A DNA stretch of 64,000 nucleotides from Anaeromyxobacter sp. (GCA_016718565.1 JADKCZ010000008.1:62001-126000), one strand, 5' to 3'; positions 23,825 through 32,772 are shown, counted from the stretch's first letter. The notes: generated from the letters alone by a model not told the origin. A program made the numbers and translations.

Positions 23825-24568
23825 GTGGAGGCCTCCCTCGCCACCGTCTGGGGCTTCGGCCTCCTGCTCTTCCGGACCACGGGGCTGTGCCTGACCGCCC
23901 CGCTGCTGGGCGCGCGCATCGTGCCCGCCCGGGTCCGCCTCTCCCTCTCGCTGGTGCTGACCTACGCCGTCTACACCGGGGCCGGCGCGCCGGCCGTGCC
24001 GGTGCCCTCCTCGGTGCTCGGCCTGGCCGCCCCGGCCGCGCTGGAGGTGATCACCGGCCTGCTGGGCGGGCTGTCGGCGCGCTGGATGCTCGACGCCGCC
24101 CTGGCGGCCGGGCACCTGGCCGGGCTCTCGGCCGGCCTGGGGTTCTCGGCCCTCATCGATCCCGCCACCGGCGCCGAGTCCACCGGCCTGTCGCAGCTGC
24201 TCTTCGCCGGCGCCCAGGCCGTGGCCCTCTCCCTCGGCATCCACCGGGAGGCGGTGGCCTGGCTGGCCCGGGCCGCCCTGGCCTGGCCGCCCGGCGCCGA
24301 GCACGAGCTGGGGGCCATGGCGTCGCAGGTGGTGGGCCACGCCGTGCTGGCCATCGCCCTGGCGGTCCGGCTGGCCTTCCCGGTGATGGCGGCGGTGCTG
24401 CTGGGCCACGCCACCATGGGCGTGATGAACCGCATGGCCCCCACGCTGGGCCTGTCCAACGTGGGCTTCTCCATCGCCCTGCTGGCCGGCGGGGCCGGCG
24501 TCTACCTGTCCGCCCCCACCGTGGCCGAGCTGGCGGCCCGCGCGGCGGTGGCCGCCTTCCAGGGGTGA
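23825..24568 (+). CDS. fliR: Flagellar export gate protein FliR
   Basis: FliR completes the export gate. The 247-aa product (GTG start) has about six hydrophobic segments and the motifs LFRTTGLCLTAPLLG, GLSAGLGFSALIDPATG and ATMGVMNRMAPTLGLSNVGF, all typical of FliR. The stop is 3 bp before flhB. Confidence 0.95.
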   Translation: MEASLATVWGFGLLLFRTTGLCLTAPLLGARIVPARVRLSLSLVLTYAVYTGAGAPAVPVPSSVLGLAAPAALEVITGLLGGLSARWMLDAALAAGHLAGLSAGLGFSALIDPATGAESTGLSQLLFAGAQAVALSLGIHREAVAWLARAALAWPPGAEHELGAMASQVVGHAVLAIALAVRLAFPVMAAVLLGHATMGVMNRMAPTLGLSNVGFSIALLAGGAGVYLSAPTVAELAARAAVAAFQG

Positions 24569-24571
24569 GCC

Positions 24572-25678
24572 GTGGCCGACGAGGAAGCGGACCAGGAAGA
24601 GAAGACAGAGGCACCCAGCGGCAAGCGCATGGGGCAGGCGCAGGAGCGCGGCGACCTGCCCATGGGCCGCGACGTGGCCCCGGTGGCCGGCCTGCTGGCC
24701 GCCACGGTGGCCATGGTGGTGCTGGGGCCGGCCCTGCGCGGCTCGCTCTCCTCCCTCTTCTCCGGCGTGACCGCCACGGTGGACCGCACCCCCTTCGGCG
24801 ACCTGCCGGCCCTGATGGCCCAGCCCATCGGGCTGACCCTGGCGGTGTGCGCCGCCGCCGCCGCCGGCGCCGCCCTGGCCACCCTGGCGCAGACCAAGGG
24901 CGGGTTCTGGAGCGAGAAGATCGAGCCGGACTTCACACGCCTGTGGCAGGGGGTGCACCTCTTCAAGCTCTTCACCAAGGACTTCCTGGTCGACCTCGGC
25001 ATCGCCCTCGTCAAGGTCGTGGCGATCGGCCTGGCGGCCTGGCTGGCGTCGCGCGCCGACTTCCTGGCGCTGCCGGCCATGCTGGGGGCCTCCCCGGCCG
25101 AGGCGCTGGGCTTCATGTTCGGAATGCTGGCCACGGCCGCCAAGCCGGTGCTGCTGGTGGTGGCGGCCATCGCCGGCATCGACGTTGCAGTGGTGCACTT
25201 CCGGTTCATGAAGAAGATGAAGATGACCAAGGAAGAGGCCAAGCGCGAGTACAAGGAGGACGAGGGCGACCCCCTGGCCCGCGGCAAGCGCAAGAAGCGC
25301 CACCGCGAGATCGTGGCCTCGGCGGTGCGCCGCGAGGTCCCCCGCGCCGACGCCCTGCTGGTCAACCCCACCCACGTGGCCATCGCCCTGCGCTACCGCA
25401 AGGACGAGGGGCGCGCCCCCCGGGTCATCGCCAAGGGCAAGGGGCTGCTGGCCGAGCACATGCGGGCCCTGGCCCGCGAGCACGGCATCCCCATCGTCGA
25501 GGACATCCCGCTGGCCCGCCTCCTCTACCGCAAGGTGAAGACCGGGCGGGAGATCCCGGCCGCCACCTACAAGGCGGTGGCCACCATCCTGGCCTTCGTC
25601 TACCGCGTCACCGGCCGCTCGCCGGGCGCCGGGCAGGCCCCCGCCCGCCTCGCGCCTGGCGGCGCGGCGCGCGCCTGA
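24572..25678 (+). CDS. flhB: Flagellar export switch protein FlhB
   Basis: FlhB switches export substrate class after self-cleavage at an NPTH motif. The 368-aa product starts with a charged segment (EKTEAPSGKRMGQAQERGDLP), has four membrane helices and shows LLVNPTHVAIALRY at about residues 261-274. The catalytic Asn-Pro is intact. Partner FliK appears frameshifted in this sequence, so specificity switching deserves attention. It is 21 bp upstream of flhA. Confidence 0.96.
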   Translation: MADEEADQEEKTEAPSGKRMGQAQERGDLPMGRDVAPVAGLLAATVAMVVLGPALRGSLSSLFSGVTATVDRTPFGDLPALMAQPIGLTLAVCAAAAAGAALATLAQTKGGFWSEKIEPDFTRLWQGVHLFKLFTKDFLVDLGIALVKVVAIGLAAWLASRADFLALPAMLGASPAEALGFMFGMLATAAKPVLLVVAAIAGIDVAVVHFRFMKKMKMTKEEAKREYKEDEGDPLARGKRKKRHREIVASAVRREVPRADALLVNPTHVAIALRYRKDEGRAPRVIAKGKGLLAEHMRALAREHGIPIVEDIPLARLLYRKVKTGREIPAATYKAVATILAFVYRVTGRSPGAGQAPARLAPGGAARA

Positions 25679-25699
25679 TCGGACCGGAGGCACCACCCC

Positions 25700-27781
25700 A
25701 TGGCCGACCCCACCCTCACCCCCCCTGGCGGCCGCGCCGAGACCCTCATCGCCGTGGCGGTGCTGGGGATCGTCGCCATCCTCATCGTCCCCATCCCGGC
25801 GGTGGCGCTGGACGTGCTGCTGGCCCTCTCGGTCGGCATCTCGGTGGTCATGCTGCTGGTGGCCCTGGGCCTCACCAAGGCGGTGGAGTTCTCGGTCTTC
25901 CCCTCCCTGCTCCTCATCATCACCCTCTTCCGCCTGGCCCTGAACGTGGCCACCACCCGCCTCATCCTGCTGCACGGCGGCGAGGGCCCCGGCGCGGCCG
26001 GCCACATGATCGAGACCTTCGGCCGCTTCGCGGTCGGCGGCAGCCTGGTGGTGGGCCTGGTCATCTTCCTCATCCTCCTGATCGTGAACTTCACGGTCAT
26101 CACCAAGGGCTCCAACCGCGTCTCGGAGGTGGCGGCCCGCTTCACCCTCGACGCCATGCCCGGCAAGCAGATGGCCATCGACGCCGACCTGGCGTCGGGC
26201 GTCATCGACGACCGCGAGGCCATGCGGCGGCGCAAGGGGCTGGAGGCCGAGTCGGAGTTCTTCGGCGCCATGGACGGCGCCTCCAAGTTCGTGCGCGGCG
26301 ACGCGGTGGCCGGCCTGGCCATCACCGCCGTCAACATCGTGGGCGGCCTGGCGGCCGGCCTGCTGCGCGATCGGGTGCCGCTGGCCACCGCCATCGAGAA
26401 CTACACCCTGCTCACCGTGGGCGACGGCCTGGTGACCCAGATGCCGGCCCTGCTGGTCTCCACCGCCGCCGGCATCGTGGTGACCCGCGCCGCCGGGACC
26501 AACCTGGGCACCCAGCTGGGCGCCCAGATCTTCGGCAACGCCCGGGTGCTCCAGACCTCGGCGGGCGTGCTGCTGGCCCTCGGGCTGCTGCCCGGCATGC
26601 CGCTGCCGGCCTTCGGCTCGGTGGGCCTGCTGCTCTTCACGCTGGGCCGCCGCGCCCAGGGCGCCGCCCGGGCCGCCGCGGCCGGGCCCCGCCCCAAGGT
26701 GGAGGACGCCAAGGCGCCGGGCGACCGGGTGCAGGACCTGCTGGCCCTCGACGCCCTGGAGCTGGAGGTGGGCTACGGCCTCCTGCCGCTCATCGACCTG
26801 GAGAAGGGGGCCGAGCTGCCCGGCCGGGTCACCGCCCTGCGCCGCCAGATCGCCAGCGATCTCGGCATCGTGCTCCCCTCGGTCCACCTGCGCGACAACC
26901 TGCGACTCGACGCCAACGACTACCGGGTCATGCTGCGCGGCCTGGAGATCGGCCGCGGCGTGGCCCACGCCGACCGGCTCATGGCGCTCGACCCGGGCGG
27001 CGGCGAGCCCGGCATCGACGGGCTGCGCGGCGTGGACCCGGCCTTCGGCCTGCCCGCCATCTGGGTGGTGCAAACCGACCGGACCCGCGCCGAGGGGATG
27101 GGGCTCACCCTGGTGGACCCGCCCTCGGTCATCACCACCCACCTCTCCGAGCTGCTGCGCAAGAACGCCTCGGACCTGGTGGGCCGGCAGGAGGTGCAGG
27201 AGCTGCTGGCGGTGGTGTCGCGCGAGGCGCCCAAGCTGGTGGAGGACGTGGTGCCGGGCTCGATCACCCTGGGCGAGGTGGTGCGGGTGGTGCGCGGCCT
27301 GCTGCGCGAGGGGCTCTCGGTCCGCGACCTGCGCACCATCCTGGAGGCCGTGGCCGACGCCGCGCCCCGCTCCAAGGACACCGGCTTCCTGGTCGAGGCG
27401 GCGCGCCGCCGCCTGACCCGCCAGATCACCTCCCGGGCCGCCGGCCAGGACGGGGTGGTGCGGGCCCTGACGCTGGACCGCTCCACCGAGGAGGTGCTGC
27501 GGGCCACCCTGGGGGCCGCCGACGGGGAGGCCGCCCTGGCCCCCGACGTGGAGACGGCCCGGCGGCTGGTGGGGGCGCTCGAGTCCCACGCCACCCGCCT
27601 GGCCACCGCCGGCAACCCGGTGGTGCTGCTGGCCCCGCCCGACCTGCGCCGCCCGCTCTTCGACTTCGGCAGCCGCTTCGTCCCCGACCTGCTGGTGGTC
27701 TCGGCCCGGGAGCTGACCCCGGGGACCACCGTCGAGCCGGCCGGCCTGGTGGCCGCCCACGCCATGCTGGGGGCCGCCTAG
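25700..27781 (+). CDS. flhA: Flagellar export platform protein FlhA
   Basis: FlhA is the energy-coupling membrane ring of the export apparatus. The 693-aa product has an N-terminal half of about eight membrane helices with the FHIPEP signature RFTLDAMPGKQMAIDADL (residues about 150-170), and a cytoplasmic C-terminal half ending in an Ala-rich tail. Length and order after flhB are normal. It is likely the last gene of the fliL transcript, since a promoter-like site lies before flhF. Confidence 0.96.
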   Translation: MADPTLTPPGGRAETLIAVAVLGIVAILIVPIPAVALDVLLALSVGISVVMLLVALGLTKAVEFSVFPSLLLIITLFRLALNVATTRLILLHGGEGPGAAGHMIETFGRFAVGGSLVVGLVIFLILLIVNFTVITKGSNRVSEVAARFTLDAMPGKQMAIDADLASGVIDDREAMRRRKGLEAESEFFGAMDGASKFVRGDAVAGLAITAVNIVGGLAAGLLRDRVPLATAIENYTLLTVGDGLVTQMPALLVSTAAGIVVTRAAGTNLGTQLGAQIFGNARVLQTSAGVLLALGLLPGMPLPAFGSVGLLLFTLGRRAQGAARAAAAGPRPKVEDAKAPGDRVQDLLALDALELEVGYGLLPLIDLEKGAELPGRVTALRRQIASDLGIVLPSVHLRDNLRLDANDYRVMLRGLEIGRGVAHADRLMALDPGGGEPGIDGLRGVDPAFGLPAIWVVQTDRTRAEGMGLTLVDPPSVITTHLSELLRKNASDLVGRQEVQELLAVVSREAPKLVEDVVPGSITLGEVVRVVRGLLREGLSVRDLRTILEAVADAAPRSKDTGFLVEAARRRLTRQITSRAAGQDGVVRALTLDRSTEEVLRATLGAADGEAALAPDVETARRLVGALESHATRLATAGNPVVLLAPPDLRRPLFDFGSRFVPDLLVVSARELTPGTTVEPAGLVAAHAMLGAA

Positions 27782-27814
27782 CCTCCACGCCGCCCGGGCC
27801 CCCTGCCCGGCCGG

Positions 27815-27830
27815 CGGAACGCCGGTTGCA
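27815..27830 (+). promoter_or_regulatory. Possible sigma-54 promoter of flhF-flhG-fliA
   Basis: CGGAACGCCGGTTGCA keeps GG at -24 and a perfect TTGCA at -12 with correct spacing, but two of the TGGCAC bases differ. flhF starts 27 bp downstream. Confidence 0.45.
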
Positions 27831-27856
27831 ACTGGTCGCCTCACGGAGCCATCCCG

Positions 27857-29047
27857 ATGACGCCCACCGTCCGAACCTTCAGAGCCCCCGACACCAACGC
27901 CGCCCTCGCCGCCGTCAAGGCCGCGCTGGGCTCCGAGGCCGTCATCCTGTCCACCCGCTCCGTCGACGCCGGCATGTTCCGCCGCGCCGAGGTGGAGATC
28001 ACCGCCGCCCTGGGGCAGGCGGAGGAGGACCTGCCCAGGCCCCGGCCGCGCCCCCGCAGCGCCGCCGCCGCGGTGGCGGCGCACGCCCTGGCCGCCGGCC
28101 AGCCGGCCCCGCGCGCCGCCGCCCCCCTGCCCGCGCCCCGCCCCCCGCCGGTGCGCCCCGAGGACGACCCGGTCTCCGACGAGCTCCGCTCGCTGCGCCG
28201 CAGCGTGGAGGAGGCCCGCAAGGCCCTGGCCACGGTGACCCGCGAGGCCCGCGCCGGCCGCGACCTGCAGCTGCCCCCGGCCGCCGCCGAGATCCACGCC
28301 CGGCTGACCGGCCGCGGGGTGGAGCCGGCCCTGGCCGAGGGGCTGGTCCGCTCGGCGCTGGCCAGCACCGGCCCGGACGCCCAGGCCATCCTGGCCGCGG
28401 TGCGCGACCTGCTGGGCGAGCGGCTGGTCCCCTGCCGCGCCCCCTGGCTTCACGAGAGCCGCCACGTCATCGCGGTGGTCGGCCCCACCGGGGTGGGGAA
28501 GACCACCACCCTCGCCAAGATGGCGGCGCGGGCCATCCTGGAGGCCAAGAAGCGCGTCGCCTTCGTGACGCTCGACACCTACCGCATCGGGGCCACCGAG
28601 CAGCTGGCCCGCTACGGGGAGATCATGGGGGCGCCGGTGCTGGTGGCCCGCGACCGCGGCGAGCTGGCCCGGGCCATGGAGCGGGTGGCCGACGTCGACC
28701 TGGTCCTGGTGGACACCGCCGGCCGCTCCACCCCGGAGGACGTGGCCCGCCAGGCCGCCCTGGTCCGGACCATCCCCCGGGTCCAGCTGCACCTCGTGGT
28801 GAGCGCCGCCACCGGCGCCAGCGAGCTGGCGGCGGTGGCCGACCGCTACCGCGCCCTCCAGCCGGATCGGCTGGTCGTGTCGAAAGTCGACGAAGCCGCC
28901 GGTCCAGGCGGTATCCTCTCGGCGTCGGTCCGGATCTGCCGTCCCATCAGCTGCGTGGCGGACGGGCAGCGGGTCCCGGAGGACCTGCACGCGCTCACCG
29001 GCTCCCAGCTGGTGGACCTGGTGGCAGGACCCGACGACGCCGCGTAG
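27857..29047 (+). CDS. flhF: Flagellar SRP-type GTPase FlhF
   Basis: FlhF sets the place and number of polar flagella. The 396-aa product has an N-terminal B domain (TVRTFRAPDTNAALAAVKAA), a Pro/Ala-rich linker and an NG GTPase. G motifs include VVGPTGVGKTTTLAKMA (about residues 206-222), TLDTYRIGATEQL, LVDTAGRS and VSKVDEA. With flhG it suggests a polar flagellum. It lies 12-15 bp upstream of flhG. Confidence 0.95.
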   Translation: MTPTVRTFRAPDTNAALAAVKAALGSEAVILSTRSVDAGMFRRAEVEITAALGQAEEDLPRPRPRPRSAAAAVAAHALAAGQPAPRAAAPLPAPRPPPVRPEDDPVSDELRSLRRSVEEARKALATVTREARAGRDLQLPPAAAEIHARLTGRGVEPALAEGLVRSALASTGPDAQAILAAVRDLLGERLVPCRAPWLHESRHVIAVVGPTGVGKTTTLAKMAARAILEAKKRVAFVTLDTYRIGATEQLARYGEIMGAPVLVARDRGELARAMERVADVDLVLVDTAGRSTPEDVARQAALVRTIPRVQLHLVVSAATGASELAAVADRYRALQPDRLVVSKVDEAAGPGGILSASVRICRPISCVADGQRVPEDLHALTGSQLVDLVAGPDDAA

Positions 29048-29062
29048 CCGAAGGGAGCCGTG

Positions 29063-29932
29063 ATGGTGGACCAGGCAGCCAGCCTCCGCGACCTCGTGGG
29101 ACAGCCGCGGGCGCCGCGCCCGCCGCTGCGGGTGATCGCCGTCACCAGCGGCAAGGGCGGCGTGGGCAAGACCCACGTCTCCGCCAACCTGGCGGTGCTG
29201 TGCGCCAAGGCCGGGCGGCGGGTGCTGCTCATCGACGCCGACCTGGGGCTGGCCAACGCCGACATCGTGCTGGGCATCTGCCCCACCCGCCACCTGGGCC
29301 ACCTGCTGGACGGCAGCGCCACCGCCACCGAGGTGCTCACCGAGGGCCCCCACGGCGTGCGGGTGCTGGGCGCCTCCTCCGGCGTGCAGGAGCTCACCCA
29401 GCTCACCGACGAGCAGAAGCTGCGGCTGGTGTCGGCCTTCGAGGAGGCCGAGTCCCAGTTCGACCTGGTGCTGCTCGACTGCGGCGCCGGCATCGGGGAC
29501 AACGTGCTCTTCTTCGCCGGCGCGGCCCAGGAGGCCCTGCTGGTGGTCTCGCCCGAGCCCACCTCGCTGTCCGACGCCTACGCCACCGTCAAGGTGCTCT
29601 CGCAGCAGGCCGGCGTGGCCTCCTTCGCGGTGGTGGCCAACCAGGCCGCCGACTTCCAGGGGCGCGACGTCTTCCGGCGCCTCACCCAGGTGACCGAGCG
29701 GTTCCTGCCGGCCAAGCTCACCTACCTGGGCCACGTGCCGCGCGACGAGAACCTGCAGCGGGCCGTGCAGGTGCAGCAGCCGGTGGTCGATCTCTACCCA
29801 CGGTCGCCGGCCAGCCGCGCCCTGCAGGTCCTGGCCGACGCCCTGCTGGCCTCGCCCGCCCCGGCCGCGCTGCAGGGCGGCGTCAAGCTGTTCTGGCAGC
29901 AGCTGCTCGAGGAGCGCGCGCCCGGGGCCTGA
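29063..29932 (+). CDS. flhG: Flagellar number regulator FlhG (MinD-like ATPase)
   Basis: FlhG (FleN/YlxH) limits flagellar number and works with FlhF. The 289-aa protein has the deviant Walker A motif VTSGKGGVGKTHVSANLAVL, the following RRVLLIDADLGLANADI and DLVLLDCGAGIGDNV. The ATG at 29063 was preferred over an overlapping GTG at 29060. A C-terminal hydrophobic helix (KLFWQQLLEE) may be the membrane-targeting segment. The next gene fliA begins 2 bp after the stop. Confidence 0.93.
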   Translation: MVDQAASLRDLVGQPRAPRPPLRVIAVTSGKGGVGKTHVSANLAVLCAKAGRRVLLIDADLGLANADIVLGICPTRHLGHLLDGSATATEVLTEGPHGVRVLGASSGVQELTQLTDEQKLRLVSAFEEAESQFDLVLLDCGAGIGDNVLFFAGAAQEALLVVSPEPTSLSDAYATVKVLSQQAGVASFAVVANQAADFQGRDVFRRLTQVTERFLPAKLTYLGHVPRDENLQRAVQVQQPVVDLYPRSPASRALQVLADALLASPAPAALQGGVKLFWQQLLEERAPGA

Positions 29933-29934
29933 CC

Positions 29935-30630
29935 ATGAACCGCGCCGTGGCCAAGTACGGGGGGAGCGGCGGGGGCGACCCCGAGCGGGAGCTGCTCAAG
30001 CGCCACGGCCCGCTGCTCGACCGCATCGCGCGGCGCCTCTCGGCGCGCACCGGCCACGCGGTGCAGCCCGAGGACCTGTGGAGCGCCGGCGCCATGGGGC
30101 TCATCGAGGCGGCCCGGCGCTTCGACGCCGGCCGCGACGTCAAGTTCGAGACCTTCGCCGAGCACCGCATCCGCGGCGCCATGATCGACGAGATGCGGCG
30201 CATGGACCACCTGCCGCGGCGGCTGCGCGACGACGCCGACCAGGTGGAGCGCGCCCACGCCCGGCTGGCCCAGCAGCTCCAGCGGGAGCCCACGGTGGAG
30301 GAGGTGGCCGAGGCGGTGGGGGCGCCGCTGGAGGACGTCATGGAGGTCATGCAGCTCCTCCAGCCGGCCGTGCCGATGGCCGAGGAGCTGGCGGCCAGCG
30401 AGGCGCCGGCGGCCGACGAGGCCTACGGCCAGCACCAGCGGCAGCGGGCCCTGGCCGGCGCCATCGCCGAGCTGCCGGAGCGGCTGCGCATCCTGCTGGC
30501 GCTCTACTACGACGAGGCGCTCACCTACCGCGAGATCGCCCGCATGCTGGGGGTCTCCGAGCCGCGCGTCTGCCAGCTGCACGGCGACGCCATGAAGCGG
30601 CTGCGCGGGGTCTTCGCCGAGCCGGGGTGA
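29935..30630 (+). CDS. fliA: Flagellar sigma factor 28, FliA
   Basis: FliA directs RNA polymerase to late flagellar promoters. The 231-aa product has region 2 (DLWSAGAMGLIEAARRFDAG; KFETFAEHRIRGAMIDEMR; LPRRLRDDAD), region 3 (REPTVEEVAEAVG) and the region 4 helix-turn-helix (LTYREIARMLGVSEPRVCQL). The cognate anti-sigma gene flgM and several matching promoters are in this window. It starts 2 bp after flhG, so early promoters feed sigma-28 synthesis. Confidence 0.96.
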   Translation: MNRAVAKYGGSGGGDPERELLKRHGPLLDRIARRLSARTGHAVQPEDLWSAGAMGLIEAARRFDAGRDVKFETFAEHRIRGAMIDEMRRMDHLPRRLRDDADQVERAHARLAQQLQREPTVEEVAEAVGAPLEDVMEVMQLLQPAVPMAEELAASEAPAADEAYGQHQRQRALAGAIAELPERLRILLALYYDEALTYREIARMLGVSEPRVCQLHGDAMKRLRGVFAEPG

Positions 30631-30631
30631 G

Positions 30632-30652
30632 GCGGGGCGGCCGCGGCCCCGC
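30632..30652. terminator. Hairpin between convergent fliA and fliJ
   Basis: GCGGGGC and GCCCCGC pair around a 7-base loop in the 22-bp gap between the two stops. It could stop transcription from both sides, though no T run is present. Confidence 0.4.
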
Positions 30653-31090
30653 TCAGGGCAGGGCGGCGCGGGCGTTGAAGCGCACCGTGGCCAGCTCGTC
30701 CATCGAGCGCTGCTCGCGCTTCTCCCGCTCGTCGCGGATCTCCGAGCGCTTCTTCTCCTGGACCCGGCGCGCCGCCTCGGCGTCGCGGTGGGCCGCGGTG
30801 TAGCCCACCCGCGCCAGCTGCTCCCGCCGGGCCGCCTGGGCCAGCTCGCGCTCGGCGCCGCGCACGTCCTGCAGCGCCCGGACGTGGGCGGTCTCCTCCA
30901 GCAGCCAGAGCTCGGCCGACCCACGGCTGCGGCCGTCGGTCCGCGCGACCTGGCGCAGGCCGGCGAGCCGCTCCGTGGCACGCCCCAGGCCCGACTGGGC
31001 CCGGGCCAGGCCCTCGAGCGCGCTGTCCTCGCCGCGCTCGCGCACCTGGACCAGCTTGTCGAGTCGGGTCTTCGGTTCCACGTCAGGCAT
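30653..31090 (-). CDS. fliJ: Flagellar export chaperone FliJ
   Basis: A 145-aa, almost fully helical, charged protein matching FliJ, the coiled-coil stalk that couples the FliI ATPase to FlhA. It starts KTRLDKLVQVRERGED-like and ends with the family pattern EKREQRSMDELATVRFNAR. Normally it lies directly after fliI; here it stands alone, inverted, between fliA and flgF. GGAG precedes the ATG at 31090. The call is by shape and the C-terminal pattern. Confidence 0.72.
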   Translation of the reverse strand: MPDVEPKTRLDKLVQVRERGEDSALEGLARAQSGLGRATERLAGLRQVARTDGRSRGSAELWLLEETAHVRALQDVRGAERELAQAARREQLARVGYTAAHRDAEAARRVQEKKRSEIRDEREKREQRSMDELATVRFNARAALP

Positions 31091-31186
31091 TACGGCACGC
31101 TCCCACGGTGGTGATTAGCCCTGAAAGGAGGGACACCGCCGCCGCACCCCCGGCGGCCCTGGCCGGGTCGTGGTGGACCTCGGCCG

Positions 31187-31197
31187 CGTCAGCCGGC
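31187..31197 (+). promoter_or_regulatory. GTCAGCC element upstream of the flgF promoter
   Basis: CGTCAGCCGGC repeats exactly the left part of the palindrome upstream of the fliL promoter. It is only 23 bp before the -24 box, closer than usual for an enhancer site. Confidence 0.3.
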
Positions 31198-31219
31198 CGG
31201 CGCCACCACCCCGCCTCCC

Positions 31220-31235
31220 TGGCCCGACCCTTGCT
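31220..31235 (+). promoter_or_regulatory. Sigma-54 promoter of the flgF operon
   Basis: TGGCCCGACCCTTGCT matches TGGCACRNNNNTTGCW with one mismatch. The flgF ATG is 26 bp beyond it, which supports 31261 over an in-frame start at 31108. Confidence 0.72.
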
Positions 31236-31260
31236 CATGTCGTGCCGAGGAGACAGCGCC

Positions 31261-31971
31261 ATGGCGGACGGCATCTACATCAGCATGTGCGGGGCGGTGG
31301 CCCGGGCGGAGCAGCTCGACTCCATCGCCGACAACCTCGCCAACGCCCAGACCCCGGGGTTCAAGGCCTCCAGGCCGGCCTTCGAGACCTTCCTCTCCCC
31401 CAGCGGGGCCCAGGACAAGCACTACGCCGCCGCCGTGGCCACGGCCACCGACCTGCGCGCCGGCCCCACCACCCACAGCGGCAACCCCCTGGACGTGCTG
31501 CCGGACGAGGGCGCCTTCCTGGCCGTGCGCACCCAGGCGGGCGGGACGGCCTACACCCGCGACGGCCGGTTGACGCTGGACGCCGCCCGGCGCCTCGTTT
31601 CTGGCGCGGGCCAGCCGGTCCTGGACGACCAGGGCCACCCCATCGTCATCCCACCCGACCTCACCCCCACCGTGGACGACCGCGGCCGGGTCCACGCCGG
31701 GGCGCTGGAGGTGGGGCAGCTGGCGCTGGTCCGGCTGGAGGGGCCGGTGGACCGGCTCGGGCCCGCCTCGCTGGCCCCCGGCCAGGGCGGCCGCGCCGTG
31801 CCGGTGGAGGCCTCGGTCCGCACCGGGGAGATCGAGCTCGGCAACGCCAGCGCCCTGGAGGCCACCATCGGGATGGTCTCGGCCCAGCGCTCCTACGACA
31901 CCGCCATGCAGGCCATCCAGACGTACCGCCAGCTCGACCAGCGCGCCGCCGAGCTGGGCCGCACCCGCTAG
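31261..31971 (+). CDS. flgF: Flagellar proximal rod protein FlgF
   Basis: A rod subunit of 236 aa. It begins MADGIYISMCGAVARAEQLD, with the signature SIADNLANAQTPGFKASRPA and the core GAFLAVRTQAGGTAYTRDG. The C-terminal helix is SALEATIGMVSAQRSYDTAM. It is shorter than FlgG and lies just before it, as expected. The start at 31261 fits the promoter; an upstream in-frame start would place the promoter inside the gene. Confidence 0.92.
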   Translation: MADGIYISMCGAVARAEQLDSIADNLANAQTPGFKASRPAFETFLSPSGAQDKHYAAAVATATDLRAGPTTHSGNPLDVLPDEGAFLAVRTQAGGTAYTRDGRLTLDAARRLVSGAGQPVLDDQGHPIVIPPDLTPTVDDRGRVHAGALEVGQLALVRLEGPVDRLGPASLAPGQGGRAVPVEASVRTGEIELGNASALEATIGMVSAQRSYDTAMQAIQTYRQLDQRAAELGRTR

Positions 31972-31986
31972 CCAGGAGGAGACCAG

Positions 31987-32772
31987 ATGCTCCGATCGCT
32001 CTACACCGCCGCCACCGGGATGGAAGCCCAGACGCTCCGCATGGACGTCATCTCGAACAACCTGGCCAACACCAGCACCACCGGCTTCAAGCGGGTGCGG
32101 GCCGAGTTCGAGGACCTGCTCAGCGAGACCCTGCGCGGCGCCGCCGCCCCGGACCCGCGCGGCGGCACGCCCCCCTCCCCGCTGCAGGTGGGCCTGGGCG
32201 TGCGCACCGGCACCACCACCCGGAGCTGGGCCCAGGGCGACATGATGGCCACCCAGAACAAGCTCGACTTCGCCGTCGAGGGCAGCGGCTTCTTCCAGGT
32301 GCAGCGCCCCGACGGCACCCTGGCCTACACCCGCGCCGGCAACTTCCGCATCGACGCCACCGGCCGCCTGGTGACCCAGCGCGGCGAGCTGGTCGAGCCG
32401 GGCATTACCGTGCCCAGCGACACCCTCGACCTGTCGGCCAACCCGGACGGCACGCTCTTCGCCAAGGTGGCGGGCAGCAGCACGCCCCAGGAGATCGGCC
32501 GCCTCGACCTGGCCACCTTCCCCAACGCCGGCGGCCTGGAGGCCATCGGCGGCAACCTCTTCGTGCAGACCGTGGGCAGCGGCGAGGCCCTGGTGGTGCG
32601 GCCGGGCGAGCAGGGGGCCGGCACCCTGGCCCAGGGCTACCTGGAGGGCGCCAACGTCAAGGCCGTGGAGGAGATGATCGACATGATCTCCACCCAGCGC
32701 GCCTACGAGCTCAACTCCAAGGTCATCTCCACCGCCGACCAGATGCTGCAGCGCCTCACCACCATGCGCTGA
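31987..32772 (+). CDS. flgG: Flagellar distal rod protein FlgG
   Basis: The distal rod subunit, 261 aa, the usual FlgG length. It begins MLRSLYTAATGMEAQTLRMD and has VISNNLANTSTTGFKRVRAE, the core FAVEGSGFFQVQRPDGTLAY and the C-terminal NVKAVEEMIDMISTQRAYEL. An AGGAGG ribosome site precedes the ATG. It is 15 bp after flgF and 11 bp before flgA. Confidence 0.96.
   Translation: MLRSLYTAATGMEAQTLRMDVISNNLANTSTTGFKRVRAEFEDLLSETLRGAAAPDPRGGTPPSPLQVGLGVRTGTTTRSWAQGDMMATQNKLDFAVEGSGFFQVQRPDGTLAYTRAGNFRIDATGRLVTQRGELVEPGITVPSDTLDLSANPDGTLFAKVAGSSTPQEIGRLDLATFPNAGGLEAIGGNLFVQTVGSGEALVVRPGEQGAGTLAQGYLEGANVKAVEEMIDMISTQRAYELNSKVISTADQMLQRLTTMR

Noticed and set aside
23747..29734. Very long minus-strand open frame across fliR-flhB-flhA-flhF
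   Set aside because: It is the antisense shadow of high-GC genes; the plus-strand frames give well-known flagellar proteins and the shadow protein is low-complexity Gly/His/Gln-rich.
31062..31089. Minus-strand sigma-28-like site TCTTCGGT near the fliJ start
   Set aside because: No CTTA at the required spacing, and it lies inside the coding region.
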